This document shows positions 27,006 through 36,027 of a DNA stretch of 64,000 bases, in pieces. The stretch is from JASSUD01 sp031963225. GTDB lineage: Bacteria > Pseudomonadota > Gammaproteobacteria > Burkholderiales > Burkholderiaceae. Each line of letters opens with the position of its first letter. The stretch's first letter is position 1. The position numbers were made by a program, and so were the translations under genes. The stretch covers positions 55,992 to 119,991 of the forward strand of contig JASSUD010000001.1 in assembly GCA_031963225.1 (NCBI GenBank), read 5' to 3'. The notes beneath the pieces are model-generated. The model was given only the letters and a program-made list of their open reading frames with translations, was not told where the DNA came from and searched no databases.

Positions 27006-28487
27006 ATGTCTTCTCTTCGTTTATATAACACCCTTACCCGCACAAAAGAGGTTTTTGTACCTCTGGTGCCTAAAGAAGTGCGCATGTATGTCTGCGGTAT
27101 GACCGTCTATGATTATTGTCATATGGGGCACGCCCGTGTGATGGTGGTATTCGATATCGTACAGCGCTGGCTACGCGCTTCAGGCTATCGTGTGACGTAT
27201 GTGCGCAATATTACGGATATTGATGACAAAATTATCCGCCGTGCACAGGAAAACGGTGAGCCCGTTTCTGCGCTAACGGAGCGTTTTATTCGCGCTATGC
27301 ATGAAGATGCAGATGCATTGGGTGTTTTGCGCCCAGATAGCGAGCCACGCGCTACGGAATTCGTACCGCAGATGCTAGAAATGATCGAAGCGCTTGAGAA
27401 AAATGGTTATGTCTATCAAAGCGACTCAGGCGATGTGAATTATTCTGTGCGCAAGTTTGTGGGCTACGGAAAATTATCTGGTAAATCTTTGGATAATCTA
27501 CGCGCTGGAGCCCGAGTGGCGGTGAGTGAATCTAAGAATGACCCACTAGATTTTGTACTCTGGAAGCCCGTGGAAAAGCCTGCTTCAGAGAATAATTTAG
27601 AATCCAGTATGCATGCGCACTCCACCCAGAAAGCTACACCTAGTTGGCCTTCAAAATGGGGGGAAGGGCGCCCTGGCTGGCATATTGAATGTTCTGCAAT
27701 GAGTCGAGCCTTATTGGGTTCTCATTTTGATATTCATGGTGGTGGCCAAGATTTGCAATTTCCGCATCATGAAAATGAAATTGCTCAAAGCGAAGGCGCT
27801 TGTAGCGAGCCCGCTGAATTAGGGGAGCATAAGCCGTTTGTGAATTACTGGCTGCACAATGGGTATGTGCAGATCGACAATGAAAAAATGTCGAAATCGC
27901 TGAATAATTTTGCGACGATCCGTGCAGTGCTGGAGCAATTTGACGCAGAAGTCGTGCGCTTTTTTATCTTGCGTGCGCATTATCGAAGCCCATTGAACTA
28001 CAGTACCACGCATCTTGAAGATGCGCGTCAGGCGCTAACGCGCTTATATACTGCACTTAAAAAAGTGCCAGCTGATGAGCAGGAAGTAGAGTGGTCTGAG
28101 CCCTATGCCCAACGTTTTAGTGCAGCACTCAATGATGATTTTAATACGCCTTTGGCGGTAGCCGTGTTGTTTGATTTAGCTACGGCCATCAATACGCATG
28201 CAGATGCCGTGCTTGCACGTCAACTAAAAGGGCTTGCTAAAGTATTGGGTTTGTTAGAACGTTCGCCCTCGGATTTCTTGCAGCATGATCCTACACAAGT
28301 TCAAGCAGACCACGCAGCCCTCCATAGCCTGAGCGCAGAAGATATTGAAGCTCGTATTAAGCAGCGCAGTGTTGCTAGGGCAGCCCGGCGTTTTCAAGAA
28401 GCGGACGCTATTCGGGATGCCTTATTGATGGCGGGAATCGTATTAGAAGATGCGCCGGATGGCCGGTGTGACTGGCGTCGTGCGTAG
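27006..28487 (+). CDS. cysS: Cysteinyl-tRNA synthetase
   Basis: CysS charges tRNA-Cys. The class I signature is the HIGH-type motif HMGHAR near residue 38, and the KMSKS motif is exact at KMSKSLNNF. Zinc ligands are recognisable: the Cys in VCGMTVYDY, ECSAMS, and HHENE. The length is 493 residues, against 461 in E. coli; an insert of about 30 residues (KPASENNLESSMHAHSTQK) precedes the zinc-binding ECS. It starts a likely operon, cysS-alkA-accA-tilS, all on the plus strand, as in related Burkholderiales. It is divergent from the TPR gene. Confidence 0.96.
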   Translation: MSSLRLYNTLTRTKEVFVPLVPKEVRMYVCGMTVYDYCHMGHARVMVVFDIVQRWLRASGYRVTYVRNITDIDDKIIRRAQENGEPVSALTERFIRAMHEDADALGVLRPDSEPRATEFVPQMLEMIEALEKNGYVYQSDSGDVNYSVRKFVGYGKLSGKSLDNLRAGARVAVSESKNDPLDFVLWKPVEKPASENNLESSMHAHSTQKATPSWPSKWGEGRPGWHIECSAMSRALLGSHFDIHGGGQDLQFPHHENEIAQSEGACSEPAELGEHKPFVNYWLHNGYVQIDNEKMSKSLNNFATIRAVLEQFDAEVVRFFILRAHYRSPLNYSTTHLEDARQALTRLYTALKKVPADEQEVEWSEPYAQRFSAALNDDFNTPLAVAVLFDLATAINTHADAVLARQLKGLAKVLGLLERSPSDFLQHDPTQVQADHAALHSLSAEDIEARIKQRSVARAARRFQEADAIRDALLMAGIVLEDAPDGRCDWRRA

Positions 28488-28519
28488 GCATTTATTTTTA
28501 GGGTATATAGGAGAGCAGT

Positions 28520-29239
28520 ATGGCCAAAGGCCAAGAATCAGCACTAAGAGCTAGTGGAGCCGGCGGCAGTATCGAAGTACATACCGCTTCGCAAGTGCTG
28601 AGCTGCTCAACGCCTATCGAGGTGCAGCCCGATTATTGGGAGTGTGCTAGCGCAGCGTTGATGAAAAGTGATCGCATCTTAAAAAAGATAATTCCGCAGT
28701 ATCGCTCTACCCATTTGATTAGTCGAGGCGATCCTTTTGTTACGCTTGTGCGCTCTGTTGTAGGGCAACAAATTTCTGTGCGTGCAGCGCAAACGGTATG
28801 GGATCGAGTGGCAGGAGCATGTGTAGAACTCCATCCCACCCAGTTTTTAGAAGTGGGATCGGAGCGTTTAGCTGCTTGTGGGCTTTCAAAAAGAAAAGTG
28901 GAATATATTTTAGATCTAGCTAGCCACTTTAATGCCAAGACTGTGCGTTTGGATGAGTGGGCGCAGATGGAAGATGAAGCGGTTATTGCAGATTTAACGC
29001 AAATTCGTGGAGTGGGTCGCTGGACAGCAGAAATGTTTTTAATTTTCAATCTGCGTCGCCCTAATGTTTTACCGCTTGATGATGCGGGTTTAATACGTGC
29101 TGTGAGTGTAAATTACTTTAGCGGAGAGTCCGTTACGCGCAGCGAAGTACGCGAAATTGCAACAAACTGGGCTCCTTGGTGTACCGTTGCCACTTGGTAT
29201 TTATGGCGGAGCCTAGATGCTATTGCGCAGAATTACTAG
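28520..29239 (+). CDS. DNA-3-methyladenine glycosylase II (AlkA-like)
   Basis: An HhH-GPD-superfamily glycosylase that removes alkylated bases. The helix-hairpin-helix and catalytic aspartate are clear: LTQIRGVGRWTAEMFLIFNL followed by PLDDAGLIRAV. VGQQISVRAAQTVWDR is the conserved N-terminal lobe motif. There is no iron-sulfur cluster cysteine set at the C-terminus, in line with AlkA rather than Nth/MutY. AGGAG lies six bases before the ATG. The length is 239 residues. It is 32 bases past cysS and upstream of accA. Confidence 0.88.
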   Translation: MAKGQESALRASGAGGSIEVHTASQVLSCSTPIEVQPDYWECASAALMKSDRILKKIIPQYRSTHLISRGDPFVTLVRSVVGQQISVRAAQTVWDRVAGACVELHPTQFLEVGSERLAACGLSKRKVEYILDLASHFNAKTVRLDEWAQMEDEAVIADLTQIRGVGRWTAEMFLIFNLRRPNVLPLDDAGLIRAVSVNYFSGESVTRSEVREIATNWAPWCTVATWYLWRSLDAIAQNY

Positions 29240-29301
29240 AATGTGTCTACCCTTGTACCTTGTAGATACAGCCTAGCAATTCTGTGCTGTGATATATAAA
29301 G

Positions 29302-29331
29302 CCCTATTTTTAACCATGGCTAAAAATAGGG
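29302..29331. promoter_or_regulatory. Perfect dyad in the accA leader
   Basis: Perfect 11-base arms CCCTATTTTTA/TAAAAATAGGG (29302-29312 with 29321-29331) lie 72 bases before the accA ATG. There is no T-run, so this is more like an operator or leader hairpin than a terminator. Confidence 0.4.
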
Positions 29332-29402
29332 AGCAAGTTCTATCCATTACTCCATGGACTATCCTGCTTCGAAAAAATTCGAAAGCTTTTTCTGACGGAT
29401 TC

Positions 29403-30374
29403 ATGAAAACTACCTTTTTAGATTTTGAAGGGCCGATTGCAGAGCTCGAAGCAAAAATTGAAGAACTGCGTTTTGTGCAGGACGATTCAGTTCTAGATCT
29501 CTCTAGAGAAGTTGAGCAGCTCTCTGAAAAAAGTCGCCAACTTACCAAAGATCTGTATTCCAAACTGACTCCTTGGCAAGTGGTACAGATTGCGCGCCAT
29601 CCGCAGCGCCCTTATACCTTGGATTACATCGAGCATATTTTTACAGATTTCCATGAATTGCATGGAGATCGTGCTTTTGCGGATGATTTGTCGATAATTG
29701 GTGGGTTAGCGCGTTTGAATGGGCAGCCCTGTATGGTTATTGGGCACCAAAAAGGGCGTGATACTAAAGAGCGCGCTGCACGCAACTTTGGTATGTCCAA
29801 ACCCGAGGGCTATCGCAAAGCCGAGCGCTTGATGCGGCTTGCTGAAAAATTTGGCCTACCCATATTTACCTTTATTGATACGCCGGGCGCCTATCCAGGT
29901 GTGGGGGCGGAAGAAAGGGGGCAGTCTGAAGCTATTGGCTATAACTTGTATGTGATGGCTGAGCTCAAAACACCGATAATCGCTACGATCATTGGGGAAG
30001 GGGGGTCAGGAGGGGCGCTAGCTATTGGCGTGGCAGATAATGTGCTTATGCTGCAGCACTCTATTTATTCTGTGATTTCCCCAGAAGGATGCGCTTCCAT
30101 TTTATGGAAAAGCGCTGCGCGTGCGCCTGAAGCGGCTGATGCATTAGGTTTGACAGCGCAGCGTATTAAAGCACTAGGCCTTATTGATAAAGTAGTCAAT
30201 GAACCTTTAGGAGGCGCACATCGCGACACTAAAGCTATGGCTGCGATTTTAAAACGTACGCTGGTGGATTGTTTGCGCCAGTTGCAACCTATGAGTATCA
30301 GTGAACTCAAGGCGAGAAGGTTCGACAGACTGATGAGCTACGGTAAATTCACAGATTCCTCCGAGACTTTATAA
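29403..30374 (+). CDS. accA: Acetyl-CoA carboxylase carboxyltransferase subunit alpha
   Basis: AccA, with AccD, transfers carboxyl from biotin-BCCP to acetyl-CoA, making malonyl-CoA. The sequence is full of family motifs: LDFEGPIAELEAKIEELR, HELHGDRAFADD, GHQKGRDTKERAARNFGM, FIDTPGAYPG, GEGGSGGALAIGV and ISPEGCASILW. The start at the ATG at 29403 gives 323 residues, the usual size; upstream in-frame codons to 29289 lack homology. It is followed closely by tilS. Confidence 0.96.
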   Translation: MKTTFLDFEGPIAELEAKIEELRFVQDDSVLDLSREVEQLSEKSRQLTKDLYSKLTPWQVVQIARHPQRPYTLDYIEHIFTDFHELHGDRAFADDLSIIGGLARLNGQPCMVIGHQKGRDTKERAARNFGMSKPEGYRKAERLMRLAEKFGLPIFTFIDTPGAYPGVGAEERGQSEAIGYNLYVMAELKTPIIATIIGEGGSGGALAIGVADNVLMLQHSIYSVISPEGCASILWKSAARAPEAADALGLTAQRIKALGLIDKVVNEPLGGAHRDTKAMAAILKRTLVDCLRQLQPMSISELKARRFDRLMSYGKFTDSSETL

Positions 30375-30394
30375 AAGTAACGAGGTTGGCGGTG

Positions 30395-31933
30395 ATGATT
30401 GAGTTGGTGCTTAAAGCTTTTCAGGCAAAATTAACATTGCTCCCTCAGCATGAGCTTGAAAAACGGCGGTTTGCCATTGCATTTAGCGGTGGAGTCGATT
30501 CAAGTGTGTTGTTGCATGCAGCGGTAACATGCTTGGGAGCGCACCGTTGTGTAGCTTTGCATGTACATCACGGATTAAATGTACACGCAGATAGTTGGCA
30601 AGAAGCGGCGCAGGCCGTAGCGCAGCGTTTAGGCGTGCAATTTGAAGCGCGTCGCGTGGTGATTGATGCATCGGGGCAGGGTATAGAGGCAGCGGCGCGT
30701 GAAGCGCGCTATGCTGCTTTGAGCGCATTATGTATACAAAATGACGCAAGCGTTCTATTGCTAGGTCATCATGAAGATGATCAGGTTGAAACGATGTGGC
30801 TACAGTTGCTCAGAGGTGGCGGATTGCCAGGAGTGGCAGCGATGCCTGAAAAACCCGTAGAGCGGATAGAGTCACATGCTGGGTTTGTAGAGAATAAGGC
30901 GCTTCGCCCCTCAAAAGCCAGTTCTACTCCTACCATTACCTGGCTACGTCCGCTCTTGTCTGTGCCTCGTAGCGCTATCCAAGCGTATGCTGCACATCAC
31001 CACTTATCTTGGATTGAAGACGATAGTAATGTCGATGTGCGTTATGCACGTAATGCGCTACGTCACGATATATTGCCTCAAGTGGCGAAGCATTTTCCTG
31101 CATACAAAAAGGCTAGTGTGCGCTTCGCTAGATATGCAGCACAAACCCAAAGTCTTTTAGATGATTTAGCTGAAATAGATTTACGCGCATTAGAGAGCGA
31201 GCCGCATAGTGTGGGCAATGCGCATACATTGCGCATGCTCTCTCACAATGCTTTTAATGCATTGCTCCATCGCTCTTTTGCTAGGGCAGTGAATGTATTG
31301 CGTTACTGGATGCGCATCGAAGAGGTACCGGTTGCTTCTTCTGCATGGCTGGATGAGGCGTGTCGGCAGTTAGATAAAAATAGACTGTTACCATCGCCCT
31401 CCTTACATTCGACACATGCTGCTGCACCAAAGCGTGTTGCATGGCAAATTCCTTATGCGAATTTCTATTTGTCGATTTATCGTGACCGTATGTATTGGGA
31501 ACGGGCAGATGAGCAAGCATTGCGAGACCCTGGTGTGGTTTCTGAAGAGATGCTTTTGCAGTGGCAAGGTCAAACACAGTGGCTACTGACTCCGTGGGGA
31601 GGCAGTGTGCACTTTATAATGGCTTCGAAAAATGAGACGGCTAGCGTATCTACAGCTTTGCTGCGCTCTAAGCCGCTGACTGCGCGTAAGCGCTCTGGTG
31701 GCGAACGTTTTCGGGCATACCCGGGAGCGCCTAGCCGAACGCTGAAAAACTTGTTTCAAGAAGCGAACGTGCCGGCTTGGCAGCGTGCGCTTCCATTAAT
31801 TTATATAGGCGAAACGCTTTTATTTGTCCCTTATATAGGGCTAAATCTGGGCGATATCGCCGCTGCTGAATCTGAAATTAGTACACAGTCTGAAGACTAT
31901 GTACAGCTCGAATGGTGTGTAGAACCCCTATAG
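30395..31933 (+). CDS. tilS: tRNA(Ile)-lysidine synthase
   Basis: TilS converts C34 of tRNA-Ile(CAU) to lysidine, allowing AUA decoding. The PP-loop ATPase motif is AFSGGVDSS near residue 30, followed by GHHEDDQVETMWLQLLRGG and DDSNVDVRYARNALRHDILP, all diagnostic. The C-terminal TilS domain has SGGERFRAYPG and LFQEANVPAWQR. I start at the ATG at 30395 (512 residues); a GTG one codon and a TTG three codons upstream, nearer GAGG, are alternatives. Inserts lengthen it relative to E. coli. The stop TAG is the first three bases of a 61-bp MITE. Confidence 0.94.
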   Translation: MIELVLKAFQAKLTLLPQHELEKRRFAIAFSGGVDSSVLLHAAVTCLGAHRCVALHVHHGLNVHADSWQEAAQAVAQRLGVQFEARRVVIDASGQGIEAAAREARYAALSALCIQNDASVLLLGHHEDDQVETMWLQLLRGGGLPGVAAMPEKPVERIESHAGFVENKALRPSKASSTPTITWLRPLLSVPRSAIQAYAAHHHLSWIEDDSNVDVRYARNALRHDILPQVAKHFPAYKKASVRFARYAAQTQSLLDDLAEIDLRALESEPHSVGNAHTLRMLSHNAFNALLHRSFARAVNVLRYWMRIEEVPVASSAWLDEACRQLDKNRLLPSPSLHSTHAAAPKRVAWQIPYANFYLSIYRDRMYWERADEQALRDPGVVSEEMLLQWQGQTQWLLTPWGGSVHFIMASKNETASVSTALLRSKPLTARKRSGGERFRAYPGAPSRTLKNLFQEANVPAWQRALPLIYIGETLLFVPYIGLNLGDIAAAESEISTQSEDYVQLEWCVEPL

Positions 31934-31991
31934 CGTGTGTCCTCAATTACCCAAAATAGGAACCCTTTTGGTTAATTGAGGACACACGCTA
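31931..31991. repeat. 61-bp palindromic MITE after tilS
   Basis: Perfect 19-base ends (31931-31949 and 31973-31991) read TAGCGTGTGTCCTCAATTA inward from both sides. It has the same length as the element at 36481-36541. The first TAG doubles as the tilS stop codon. It could also form a long hairpin in the tilS transcript. Confidence 0.85.
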
Positions 31992-32022
31992 GGACTACAA
32001 GTTTTTTTATTGAAGGATGGCT

Positions 32023-33471
32023 ATGTCTGAACAGTTTGATGTGATCGTAATTGGTGGAGGACCGGGTGGATATATCGCGGCGATCCGAGCAGCGCAATTG
32101 GGCCGCTCTGTGGCGTGTATCGAGGAATGGTTAAGCCCTGAGGGAACCCCTGCATTAGGAGGCACCTGCTTGAACGTAGGTTGTATCCCTTCTAAAGCTT
32201 TATTATTTTCCTCGGAAGCCTTTGAAGCTGCTGGACATCACTTCGAACAACACGGCATTGAAGTGAAAGGTTTAGCACTAGACCTTCAAAAAATGTTGTC
32301 CCGTAAATCGGGAATCGTCAGCAAAATGACGAAAGGAATCGAATTTCTCTTCCGTAAAAACAAAATCACTTGGTTCAAGGGGCATGGCCGCTTTGCTGGT
32401 AAGACCGAAGAGGGCTACCAAATAGAATTTCAAGCCAATAGCGGCGCTGAAAAAGATAAAAAAAATGGGGTGTTGCTCGGTAAAAACATCATCATTGCGA
32501 CAGGCTCAAAAGCACGCCACTTGCCGGATGTGACAGTAGATCAAAAAATTATTGCAGATAACGAAGGTGCTTTAACTTTTGACTCTGTACCCAAAAAACT
32601 CGCGGTTATCGGCGCAGGGGTTATCGGCTTAGAATTGGGCTCAGTATGGCGTCGCCTGGGTTCGCAAGTAACGATTTTAGAAGGTTCGCCCGATTTTCTG
32701 CCCGCTGCAGATAAAGATGTTTCAAAAGAAGCGCAAAAGCTCTTTACCCAACAAGGTTTAACCTTGAATATGGGCGTTAAGATAAACAAAGTTGACACAA
32801 CTAAAACCGGTGTGACCATTGCTTACACGGATAAAGACGGTAAAGATCAAAAACTCGAAGCAGATCGCTTAATTCTCTCCATAGGTCGTACACCCAATAC
32901 CGATGATCTAGGCCTTCAGAAAGTGGGTCTAGAGGTTAACGCACGCGGCTTTATTGAAGTAGATGACTATTGCCAAACACGTTTGCCTAATGTGTATGCA
33001 ATTGGTGACGTGGTGCGCGGTCCTATGCTCGCGCATAAAGCAGAAGATGAAGCGGTTATGGTGGCTGAACTTATCGACGGCCAAAAACCCCATATCGACT
33101 ACAACTGCATACCCTCTGTTATTTATACCACCCCAGAAATCGCTTGGGTTGGACAGACTGAGCAAGAGCTTAAAGCAGAGGGCCGGGCATATAAGACAGG
33201 CCAATTCCCATTCGCTGCAAATGGCCGTGCATTAGGCATGGGCCATGCAGAAGGTTTTGCAAAAATGCTCTGCGACGCCAAGACCGATGAAATTTTGGGC
33301 GTACATATTTTGTCAGCAAATGCTTCCGATCTGATCGCAGAAGCGGTGATGGCTATGGAATTTAAGGCTGCTTCTGAAGATATTGCTAGAATTTGCCATG
33401 CACATCCTTCCTTGTCTGAAGTGCTACGCGAGGCAGCGTTGGCTGTAGATAAGCGCGCATTGAATATGTAA
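32023..33471 (+). CDS. lpdA: Dihydrolipoyl dehydrogenase, 2-oxoglutarate dehydrogenase type
   Basis: The E3 subunit, an FAD flavoprotein that reoxidises dihydrolipoamide in 2-oxo acid dehydrogenase complexes. The FAD site VIGGGPGGYIAAIRAAQLG is at the N-terminus, the redox disulfide at GGTCLNVGCIPSKALL, the NAD fold at VIGAGVIGLELGSVW, and the catalytic HxxxxE pair at HAHPSLSEVLREA. The start at 32023 is preferred over 32017 because GAAGG is well spaced for it. The length is 482 residues. In relatives it follows odhA-odhB and precedes zapE; here zapE is present but odhAB are absent, with tilS and a MITE upstream. Confidence 0.95.
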   Translation: MSEQFDVIVIGGGPGGYIAAIRAAQLGRSVACIEEWLSPEGTPALGGTCLNVGCIPSKALLFSSEAFEAAGHHFEQHGIEVKGLALDLQKMLSRKSGIVSKMTKGIEFLFRKNKITWFKGHGRFAGKTEEGYQIEFQANSGAEKDKKNGVLLGKNIIIATGSKARHLPDVTVDQKIIADNEGALTFDSVPKKLAVIGAGVIGLELGSVWRRLGSQVTILEGSPDFLPAADKDVSKEAQKLFTQQGLTLNMGVKINKVDTTKTGVTIAYTDKDGKDQKLEADRLILSIGRTPNTDDLGLQKVGLEVNARGFIEVDDYCQTRLPNVYAIGDVVRGPMLAHKAEDEAVMVAELIDGQKPHIDYNCIPSVIYTTPEIAWVGQTEQELKAEGRAYKTGQFPFAANGRALGMGHAEGFAKMLCDAKTDEILGVHILSANASDLIAEAVMAMEFKAASEDIARICHAHPSLSEVLREAALAVDKRALNM

Positions 33472-33499
33472 AACTCGAACTGCTCAAAAAGCAGTACAT

Positions 33500-33596
33500 A
33501 AAGGGTCCAAAAGCGTGACGTGAGAAGGGGAGATTGAGGCGAAGTAGGCGCCTCACTATTTCCTTACTTACTCTAATCACTTTTTGGGCCCTTTAC
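33500..33596. promoter_or_regulatory. Nested stem-loop between lpdA and zapE
   Basis: Imperfect outer arms of about 19 bases (33500-33518 with 33577-33596) enclose an inner 7-bp hairpin, TGAGGCG/CGCCTCA, at 33535-33555. It is followed by a loosely T-rich stretch. It may be an attenuator or partial terminator before zapE. Confidence 0.45.
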
Positions 33597-33647
33597 TTTT
33601 GAATAGTCGTTTTGGGCCACGCCCCTAAGCATTTTTTGAAGCACATT

Positions 33648-34838
33648 ATGGATGTTTTGACATACTGCGAACTCGAACTAAAAAAACGAGGCCATCATGC
33701 GGACCCTGCACAGCAAGTCGCTATTGAGCGCTTGCAGCGCTGCTATCTGGAGTGGGTTGACTATGAGGCGAGTCGCTCCCATTTCTTAAAAAAATGGAGG
33801 CGTAGTGCTGCCCCTAAGGGCGTATATATGTGGGGAGGAGTAGGGCGCGGTAAGAGCTTTTTAATGAATGCTTTTTGTGCCTGTGTACCTGTGAAGAAGC
33901 GGGTACGCCTGCACTTTCATGAATTTATGCGAGAAGTGCACCAACAACTCCAAACACTCAAAGGCCATGCTAATCCGCTGGATATGCTCGCTGCAAAGAT
34001 GGCACAGCGCTACCGGCTAATCTGTTTTGATGAATTTCACATCACCGATATTGCCGATGCAATGTTGCTCTATCGGCTCCTGCACGCGCTTTTTAAGGAA
34101 GGGGTGCAGTTTGTTATGACGTCCAATGATCGGCCCGATCAACTGTATCCAGATGGGCTGCACCGAGAGCGTATGTTGAGTGCTATTGCATTGATCTATG
34201 AACAACTCGATGTGCTGCATGTGGATGGAGGCATAGATTATCGACACCTACAAGGGGCGCCATCCGTAGAGCCACAAAGTGATCTCCCTATGGATTCAGA
34301 TTCGGTAGCTGCGCATTTGCCAGCTAGCGTGGAAGGTTTACAGTGTTACCACACCCCTTTAGGGGCGCAAACACATACAGCTTTACTGGATATTTTTGCA
34401 CAGTTAACAAGCACTGATTTACAGAGCCAGAATGCCGCCGAAGCCGCGGTAGTATTGCAGATCGAGCATCGCAATGTATCTGCGCTTGCTTGTGCGTCGG
34501 GAGTGGTATGGTTCGATTTTCAGGTGCTGTGTGGTGCAGCGCGTTCACAAAATGATTATCTCGATATTGCGCGGCGCTTTCATACGGTTATCGTTTCCAA
34601 TCTCCCTGAACTCAATGAGGACCGAACACTGGCAGCCCGCCGCTTCACTTGGCTTGTCGACGTGCTGTACGATACGCACACATGCTTAATATTGTCTTCC
34701 GCCGTCCCGCTTTCTGAGCTGTATGTAGGCCCCACCCTGATTCGCCAGTGCGCACGCACGATGTCTCGCGTAGTCGAGATGCAGACGCAAAGTTATTTGA
34801 AAAAAGCTAGCGTCCGCGCACAGTGTGCATTGGGATGA
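33648..34838 (+). CDS. zapE: Cell division ATPase ZapE (AFG1 family)
   Basis: ZapE is a P-loop ATPase linked to Z-ring constriction. Walker A is GGVGRGKS, in VYMWGGVGRGKSFLMNAF, and Walker B is LICFDEFHITDIADAM. MTSNDRPDQLYPDGLHRERM is the family sensor region. The start at the ATG at 33648 (MDVLTYCELELKKRG) matches family N-termini and gives 396 residues; the longer TTG form has no support. A Ser/Asp/Pro-rich segment near residues 205-235 is an insert. It follows lpdA, as in other betaproteobacteria. Confidence 0.93.
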   Translation: MDVLTYCELELKKRGHHADPAQQVAIERLQRCYLEWVDYEASRSHFLKKWRRSAAPKGVYMWGGVGRGKSFLMNAFCACVPVKKRVRLHFHEFMREVHQQLQTLKGHANPLDMLAAKMAQRYRLICFDEFHITDIADAMLLYRLLHALFKEGVQFVMTSNDRPDQLYPDGLHRERMLSAIALIYEQLDVLHVDGGIDYRHLQGAPSVEPQSDLPMDSDSVAAHLPASVEGLQCYHTPLGAQTHTALLDIFAQLTSTDLQSQNAAEAAVVLQIEHRNVSALACASGVVWFDFQVLCGAARSQNDYLDIARRFHTVIVSNLPELNEDRTLAARRFTWLVDVLYDTHTCLILSSAVPLSELYVGPTLIRQCARTMSRVVEMQTQSYLKKASVRAQCALG

Positions 34839-34872
34839 ACAATGCATCCAAGCGCGCACCATTATCTAAGGC

Positions 34873-35511
34873 TCATCCAAATATTTTGAACAAAGACATT
34901 AAGCTAACCATGGTAAAGCCAAGGCCTGCAATCCACTGAATTAAATCGGATCGCATCTTGCTAATTTCACATCGAACACTGCCAATTTCAGTATGGACCT
35001 CGCTAAATTTATTGGTGAAGTCAACGCGGAGCTGGCTGATTTCCGTTTTAAGTTCAGTATGGCCTTGCATCATTTCACAACGGGTTTGAGCTATTTCCGT
35101 TTTAAGTTCAGTATGGCTTTGCATCATTTCACAACGGGTTTGAGCTATTTCCGTTTTAAGTTCAGCATGGCTTTGCGTCATTTCACAACGGGTTTGGGCT
35201 ATTTCCGTTTTAAGTTCAGCGCGGGTTTGAGCTATTTCATTTTTAAGCTCAAGCTGCACGTCATCTATCTTGTGAAAAACTTGGTCAAATTTATGGCCTA
35301 AGCGCATTTCTAGATTTTCCTGATAGTGTGCCATATCAGATTTATTCGCATCAAATTCTAATTTGGTTGCGTATTCACCTAAATCCTCCCGAGTAATGTG
35401 ATCATCTGATAGATGTACTTTACTAAAAAGCGTAGCCATGAGACTGGCTTGCAGCTCAGCAAACCCTACATCCTTAAATTTATTAAATAGATTAGCTGCT
35501 ACCGCGCACAT
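34873..35511 (-). CDS. DUF1640-like coiled-coil membrane-anchored protein
   Basis: A 212-residue protein with an N-terminal helical region (FNKFKDVGFAELQASLMATL), a long coiled coil, and a C-terminal hydrophobic anchor (IAGLGFTMVSLMSLFKIFG). This is the layout of bacterial DUF1640 proteins, whose function is unknown. The coiled coil is built from about four near-identical 18-residue units (ELKTEIAQTRCEMMQSHT). The start at 35511 has GAGGAA just upstream; the frame extends to 35568, but that form lacks a ribosome site. Unit number is likely variable between strains. Confidence 0.75.
   Translation of the reverse strand: MCAVAANLFNKFKDVGFAELQASLMATLFSKVHLSDDHITREDLGEYATKLEFDANKSDMAHYQENLEMRLGHKFDQVFHKIDDVQLELKNEIAQTRAELKTEIAQTRCEMTQSHAELKTEIAQTRCEMMQSHTELKTEIAQTRCEMMQGHTELKTEISQLRVDFTNKFSEVHTEIGSVRCEISKMRSDLIQWIAGLGFTMVSLMSLFKIFG
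35034..35235 (-). repeat. 54-bp in-frame tandem repeat
   Basis: About three and a half copies of a 54-base unit containing TATTTCCGTTTTAAGTTCAG lie within the DUF1640-like gene. They keep the frame and the heptad pattern, so copy-number change by slippage would lengthen or shorten the coiled coil without breaking the gene. Confidence 0.8.
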
Positions 35512-35782
35512 GATTTCCTCTTTTTGCCATGTATATATGCCTGCGATCTTGAGCTGTAGAGGACGCATCTTAGTAACTATGAGGGAATGCGACCGAAGTC
35601 GAGATCAATTTTTTATATATAATTTATTACTGGTTTTTATTTCAGCAGAGTCGTCATTATGATGATTTGCAGGTTATAAATCAACCGTATGGTTTATGTT
35701 GTGCGTGATAACTGATGTTATGCACATTGTAGAACCGCGAGTAATTGATAAGCAGAGCGCGAAGATTAAAAGTCGGTGGTAT

Positions 35783-35911
35783 GCATGTTGGGGTTCGTTC
35801 CTCACCACCAACCTACCGAGATGCATATGTAAAAAGGATTCATCAAACTCCACCAACCACAAGAAAAGCAAAGGACGGTAGGTTGGCGGTGAGGAACGAA
35901 CCCCAACATGC
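35783..35911. repeat. Inverted REP pair near 35.8 kb
   Basis: Thirty-six-base arms (35783-35818 with 35876-35911) are complementary except for one position. Both begin GCATGTTGGGGTTCG and end CCTACCG when read inward. The interior (ACCACAAGAAAAGCAAAGGA) is shared with the remnant at 40321. Confidence 0.85.
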
Positions 35912-36027
35912 AAGCCACGGCGTCCTTGATGACCAGCTTACAGATTATTTAAAAGCAACAATTAAAAGTCAGCGGTACGCATGCAAACCACCGTCATACC
36001 TGCGCAACATCAATTAAACCAATTGAT

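Noticed and set aside
35034..35235. Non-coding tandem satellite
   Set aside because: The 54-bp units keep a continuous frame and coiled-coil pattern in the DUF1640-like gene.
34993..35301. Plus-strand frame of 102 codons with repeats (HHFTTGLSYFRFKFSM)
   Set aside because: Shadow of the 54-bp repeats of the coding strand.
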